A stretch of DNA of 64,000 nucleotides from Adineta vaga. Lineage: Eukaryota > Rotifera. The DNA lies in NCBI GenBank assembly GCA_021613535.1, contig CP075493.1, positions 14,012,001 through 14,076,000 on the forward strand. The letters are read 5' to 3'. The notes beneath the pieces are model-generated. The model was not told the DNA's origin. It made no database searches and worked only from the letters and a program-made list of their open reading frames with translations. Shown here in pieces: positions 60,139 to 64,000 of this stretch. Every line of letters starts with the position of its first letter. The stretch's first letter is position 1. A program made the translations under genes and the position numbers.

Positions 60139-61047
60139 ATGACACAAGAAACCGTTATTATCATTATTGACAAAGATGGTAATAAACAATTGGTAACTGA
60201 ATGTTTAGAATCGTTGGAAAAAGAATGTGGCCACCACCATATGGAGCGATGTGATTCATTTGATAATGCTTCCGAATATATCAAACAAGTTGATGAAAAT
60301 AAAACTGTCATTCTGATTGTTACAGGACGTTCACAGGAAAGTTTCAAAGATATTACATCTCAAGTTAATTCTTTACCACGAAAAATACGTAATTGTTTTC
60401 TTTATTCAACTGAACATGAAAATACAGCAAAACCTACAACAATCTCAACACAATATATCTTTGGTAAACGTCAATTACTTTCAGCTGTTCATGATGTATT
60501 AGATGCAATTGATTCATCACCAATGCATATTCATTCAGATGAATATACATCAATTACAGTACATGAAAGTACATTTAATAAATTATTCGATGCAATGAAA
60601 TCGATTCAATTTAAATTTCTTGGTTTTACAATAAAAATATCTCAAATGGAAGCTGTTTTATCACCATCAATTTTTCAATTTAAAGCTCTAGGAGAAATCT
60701 TTGGCGCTTTAAATATGCTTCCACATTTAAAACAAAATGTTCATGGTGAATGTGAATTAATATTAGATGAACAAACGGGAAAACTTCTATTAAAAATCAA
60801 AAAACTTATCATTGAATTACCGAAACTCTTTGGATTTGGCGGTGGTTCTACAGATGTAGGTAGTTACATTCCTCCAATTCCACTCAAAGGATTTATTAAT
60901 TTTATGCATCCATTCGATTTACCAAATATGTGTGAAACAAAACAACTTACAATCATTCCACGAAATCCACGATTTATTGTTGAAGAAAAACGTGCCACTT
61001 TCTCAGTTCAAATAGATTATGCTGAAACATTTGTTGAAAAAAAATAA
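60139..61047 (+). CDS. Two-part protein of unknown family (302 aa)
   Basis: The start ATG at 60139 is preferred because the open frame before it reads as an intron ending TTTCAG at about 60100. Residues 1-120 look like an alternating beta-alpha domain: ETVIIIIDKDGNKQLV, a DNASEYIKQVDENKTVILIVTG strand-loop and YIFGKRQLLSAVHDVLDAI. This recalls Rossmann-like or receiver-like folds, with no phosphoacceptor pattern I trust. Residues 140-302 form a second domain with LGFTIKISQMEAVLSP, HGECELILDEQTGKLLLKIK and a Gly-rich turn (GFGGGSTD). The frame is intact and intronless. I cannot name either part. Confidence 0.7.
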   Translation: MTQETVIIIIDKDGNKQLVTECLESLEKECGHHHMERCDSFDNASEYIKQVDENKTVILIVTGRSQESFKDITSQVNSLPRKIRNCFLYSTEHENTAKPTTISTQYIFGKRQLLSAVHDVLDAIDSSPMHIHSDEYTSITVHESTFNKLFDAMKSIQFKFLGFTIKISQMEAVLSPSIFQFKALGEIFGALNMLPHLKQNVHGECELILDEQTGKLLLKIKKLIIELPKLFGFGGGSTDVGSYIPPIPLKGFINFMHPFDLPNMCETKQLTIIPRNPRFIVEEKRATFSVQIDYAETFVEKK

Positions 61048-62554
61048 TTATTTTTCTGATATTCTCGCTATCAATTATAAATATCTGATAATCTCGCAAT
61101 GTGTATGAATGTGAAAATAAATTGACTAAGATACATTTATTTCTTGTCTTCAACATTGACTCAAACAAGTCTTATTTAGAGGTTGATTTTTTTCTATCAT
61201 CATCAAAAGCACTTTGACCAATACTCTCAAGGTTATGAAAGACATTTTCCTAGAAAAATTTTGGTTTTGCCCATTTTTTAATGTTAATGGAGAGAAATTA
61301 ATGAAATTCTAGTAAAGGAAGAATTAAAACTCAATAAAAAAATCAAATTCATGATGGATTATCTTCACATTTTTTATTAGCAATTGGTTTTCGTCATATT
61401 AAAGTAGATAAAGGAGGATGTGGGTGTACCCAGGTCAACCAATCCGACGATCCGAGAGAATCCTATAGGATTCCTGGTGACGGAATCCACTACACTTCCA
61501 ATAATATCCGATGAATTAAAAAAACCTGCAAATACCTAATTTCTTTGCATTTTCTCGGATTGAAAGTCCTTTACTTATGCGCTTCATATCTATCACGTAA
61601 GATTTCTTTCGCTTTTTTCGATTCAAAATCCTTTACTTATACTTCCTATATGCTCGATTAGAGTATGATTCCTTTGGACTGGTTTAGGATGGAGTGCTGA
61701 TTATGTAGATTGTATAGTGGGTTAAGGAAGGGATGTAGGAAATGGATCGGTGGAGGAATGCGATTTATTTTTTGGGACCCTCAGAATCGTAGGAGATGAA
61801 ATACATGAAACAATGCCAATGGCTAAGTTGTTTTGTGGAGAATTGATCGAGTGTTTCGGTAGAAACTAAACATTTTTCGAGGGATATAGGTGGAAATGTG
61901 AGTTAATGTTTGCGTTTCTTGTGAGTATGTCGTTCTGAGTTGTTGAGGATGTCTAGCAGTGTTAATTATTTTCATAAACAGTATTTGTACATCGGTAGGT
62001 AGTGTTGGCTTGGCGAAAGCACGAAGGTGGCAGTTAAATTAGCTAAGCAAATGTTTTCAGTAAGAGTTAGGTAATATATATTCATAGATAGCGACAAATA
62101 GTTTGAATATCGTGTTGCAGGTTCATCTAATGCGTCTTTTTGGTTGTTTTGTTTATAATATTCATTTTAAGATTTATGTCGGAATATGGTGCGGTTGTCG
62201 GTAGTTTATGATTAGTAAGCATGAATTAGGCTTCATGGTTGTATGGTTTGAACCTCAGTCTCATTTTTAGGTTTTATATTTACTCACAGGGTAACTCAAA
62301 CTTCTTTTCTCCTTAGGATGCGAGATTGCGCTGAAAAACAATTCTCTATTCTACAGTAAAGAGGGAATTGAGTTGGTATGACGAGCGTTATTTGTTCTAC
62401 AATTGTAAATATTTATTATCATAGAAATCTTACCAATGTTTCTATGAAAAAGACAGATATATCGTTATCTTGCTGCATACATGTATCAATTTGTGTTGTA
62501 TAAATATCCGAAAGAATACCTTTAGATTTATTTCGCTATACATAAGACAAAATA
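61048..62554. other. Intergenic region with compositional shift and a diverged tandem repeat
   Basis: About 61400-62330 is visibly richer in G and T on the plus strand than its surroundings (for example AAAGGAGGATGTGGGTGTACCC at 61411 on) and has no coding frame. It may be a relic of a non-coding mobile element or a transferred block. The tandem repeat is listed separately. Confidence 0.4.
61558..61680. repeat. Diverged two-copy tandem repeat, unit about 61 bases
   Basis: GGATTGAAAGTCCTTTACTT at 61558 recurs as CGATTCAAAATCCTTTACTT at 61619, followed in both by ATxxxCTTCxTAT. The rest of each unit is more diverged. Confidence 0.5.
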
Positions 62555-63070
62555 ATGCAATTCTTATTTATTCTTCTAATTGTTGTTGGTGAGTTATTTA
62601 CAAACAGAGAACATCTTTTTGCCTTTCTAACAATTTTCTCAATAGGATGTATTGTTGTAGTGAACACATATCAATGTTATGTTTGTTCTAGTCCATTAGA
62701 TGACGGATGTGGTGATCCATTTAACTCAAACATGATGACTGATGATAAAAAAGAAGATGCTGGGGGACAAGTGTGCATGGTAAGATTTATTCAGCTATTC
62801 TTATGATACCGGTTTTATTCTGATTGGTTTTTTAAGAAAATCAAGGCTACGACAGCTGTTACTACAGGAATCCTGCGTATACTATCATCACCTGAGGCAT
62901 GTATAGGTATTATGAATGGTTGCAGAGAGCAGAGTTCGGATCTTGGTAAGGGCACTGTATGTTGTTGCAATTCAAACTTATGCAATAGTGCACTAAGAAT
63001 GGGACAGCCGTCTTTCGTTGTCTACTTAATCATAGGCGCACTGGCTATCATCACCTATACATGGTTCTAA
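62555..63070 (+). CDS. Ly6/uPAR-like three-finger surface protein, probably GPI-anchored
   Basis: Three exons, 62555-62588, 62646-62779 and 62837-63070, in phase, give 133 residues. A signal peptide (FLFILLIVVGCIVVVNT) is followed by YQCYVCSSPLDDGCGDPF, the opening of the three-finger fold, and the fold closes with CCCNSNLCN, the Ly6 signature. The C-terminus (SFVVYLIIGALAIITYTWF) is hydrophobic to the end, as in GPI-anchor signals. The start with a paired Cys and DDGCGDPF resembles the Quiver/Sleepless group. Proteins of this type bind receptors or channels at the cell surface. No lesion is seen. Confidence 0.82.
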
Positions 63071-63543
63071 TGGTCCTTAATTGTTCCTTCTTTTATTTAT
63101 TTTAATCAAGACTTTTTATAATTAATTATTCGTTTTTAATACTAATTTTAAGCATAAATTAATTCTTGTACTTTCTGAAACACTTGCTTATGACAACTAG
63201 GTTTGTTCATAAACTGTATAATGAAAATCAGTCAATATTTGTTTTGATTGGGAAAGATTTCAACAAAAAAGTTCATTTTTGTGTACTCCGAAAGTGAGTA
63301 GACTACTAGCATTGATTTGCCGGTATCCGGTCGTCTGGGTGTGTAGGACACGGTAATAAACTCGCACCACACCCACACATTCACCACTAAAGTAGCACAA
63401 CTCAAAACTAACCGAGCTATCACACCCTCAATAGCCTTTTTATTGAATTCACCCAGCTTACTAACATCTAGTGAGCTGGAGTCTTTCGAATTAAACAAAA
63501 AGCTACCATGCACAATAGCATCGAATTAATTAAATTCATTCTT
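63071..63543. other. Intergenic region with telomere-like words
   Basis: The minus strand at 63379-63367 reads TGTGTGGGTGTGG, and at 63429-63420 TGAGGGTGTG, both related to the telomere-like motifs at 15.5 and 50.4 kb. A 93-codon minus-strand frame (63232-63513) runs through these words; it has no family similarity that I can support. Confidence 0.4.
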
Positions 63544-64000
63544 TTATGCCAAGACAGGTTTCGTACATTGTCGAGGACATCCACCGCAACATTTTTGATC
63601 ACCCGGACAGTTACTATCATTGGTACATCGAGCAATGCAAATACCCATCATACCTGATGATGTTGATGGACAAAAACCTAACTTGGATGAATTGCCTTTT
63701 GGTAATTGTTGAACACGAGGACAGCAGACAGCATAGGCATCATTTGGTGCTATAGTGCAACGGTGTGTTGGTGGACATTCACGACGATTGATACCACGTC
63801 CACAAAAATAACCTTCGAGTGGAGTTTCTTCTTCGTCACATGGGCTCTTTTTGCATGCACACATTGATTGTCCATTAGCATCACGTCGGAAACCGTATGG
63901 ACAATGAATCATACACATACGAAGATTTGATTCAGATGGAGAACTAGCCACTAATGCAAATGTTGCTACTGTAGCACATAGAAGGAAAACAATATTCAAC
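63544..64000 (-). CDS. Secreted WAP/antistasin-like protease inhibitor, 5' end beyond the window
   Basis: The frame ends at 63544 and is still open at the window edge; no ATG lies within the window at its start, so the first codon or a short first exon is outside. A signal-like run (VFLLCATVATFALVAS) is followed by three Cys-rich modules. The first is MCMIHCPYGFRRDANG with CACKKSPC, antistasin-like. The second is FCGRGINRRECPPTHRC with YAVCCP, like the lustrin-type Cys-rich repeat. The third is LGFCPSTSSGMMGICIARC, then NCPGDQKCCGGCPRQCTKP, a WAP four-disulfide core. Such modules typically inhibit serine proteases or act in defence. About 150 residues are present. Confidence 0.82.
   Translation of the reverse strand, partial: LNIVFLLCATVATFALVASSPSESNLRMCMIHCPYGFRRDANGQSMCACKKSPCDEEETPLEGYFCGRGINRRECPPTHRCTIAPNDAYAVCCPRVQQLPKGNSSKLGFCPSTSSGMMGICIARCTNDSNCPGDQKCCGGCPRQCTKPVLA

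Noticed and set aside
63232-63513. A cystatin-like small protein on the minus strand
   Set aside because: LGEFNKKA superficially recalls a cystatin start, but the inhibitory loop motif is absent and the frame runs through telomere-like repeat words.

Overview
The window looks like nuclear DNA of a bdelloid rotifer (Adineta/Rotaria/Philodina group). The reasons are: AT-rich sequence; protein genes split by many very short GT-AG introns, mostly 45-65 bases; families characteristic of bdelloids, such as R-S-ExE ADP-ribosyltransferases with kinesin-light-chain-type TPRs, membrane beta-propellers on Thr-rich stalks and a plant-cell-wall type GH28 enzyme; and short TGTGGG-type motifs like the bdelloid telomere repeat. 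The species is inferred, not proven. There are no rRNA or tRNA genes that I can recognise, and no CRISPR.

Layout. 0-5.3 kb: a small helical protein gene facing a small ORF, a nuclear receptor, an aldo-keto reductase relic and a secreted protein. 6.5-12.6 kb: a 6-kb EnSpm/CACTA-like DNA transposon with subterminal ACGGT/ACCGT repeat clusters at both ends, a broken transposase and an intact-looking BEN-domain gene. 13.5-20.7 kb: a coiled-coil protein, an HSP70 that stops after its ATPase domain and carries a myristoylation-type N-terminus, an FkbM methyltransferase, and a second copy of the first gene, again beside a small divergent ORF. 22-25.3 kb: a UBE2D-like E2 enzyme and an ART-TPR pseudogene. 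26-36.6 kb: a broken NHL propeller protein, GH28 pectinase-like enzyme, inactivated M13 metallopeptidase, GH29 alpha-L-fucosidase, and a type II membrane protein whose Thr/Ser stalk is encoded by micro-exons. 38-40 kb: an ADP-ribosyltransferase joined in one exon chain to a ubiquitin-conjugating E2 domain. 40-54.5 kb: STRA6-like receptor, broken four-TM protein, several secreted or membrane ectodomain proteins and an EXPERA/TMEM97-like protein. 55-64 kb: a 66-residue hydrophilic protein, a broken HSP70 with a C-terminal SAM domain, an unknown two-part protein, a Ly6-like protein and a WAP/antistasin-like inhibitor running off the end.

Two themes stand out. First, an unusually large share of the recognisable genes carry one to three lesions (in-frame stops, frameshifts, lost catalytic residues) while the rest of the reading frame is well kept, so this is an accessory, fast-decaying region. 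Second, several lesion-bearing genes keep rare domain combinations: ART with E2, and HSP70 with SAM. The ART-E2 chain is the strongest candidate for an undescribed system, because it physically links mono-ADP-ribosylation to ubiquitin conjugation, and a free E2 and a second ART gene lie side by side 13-16 kb away.
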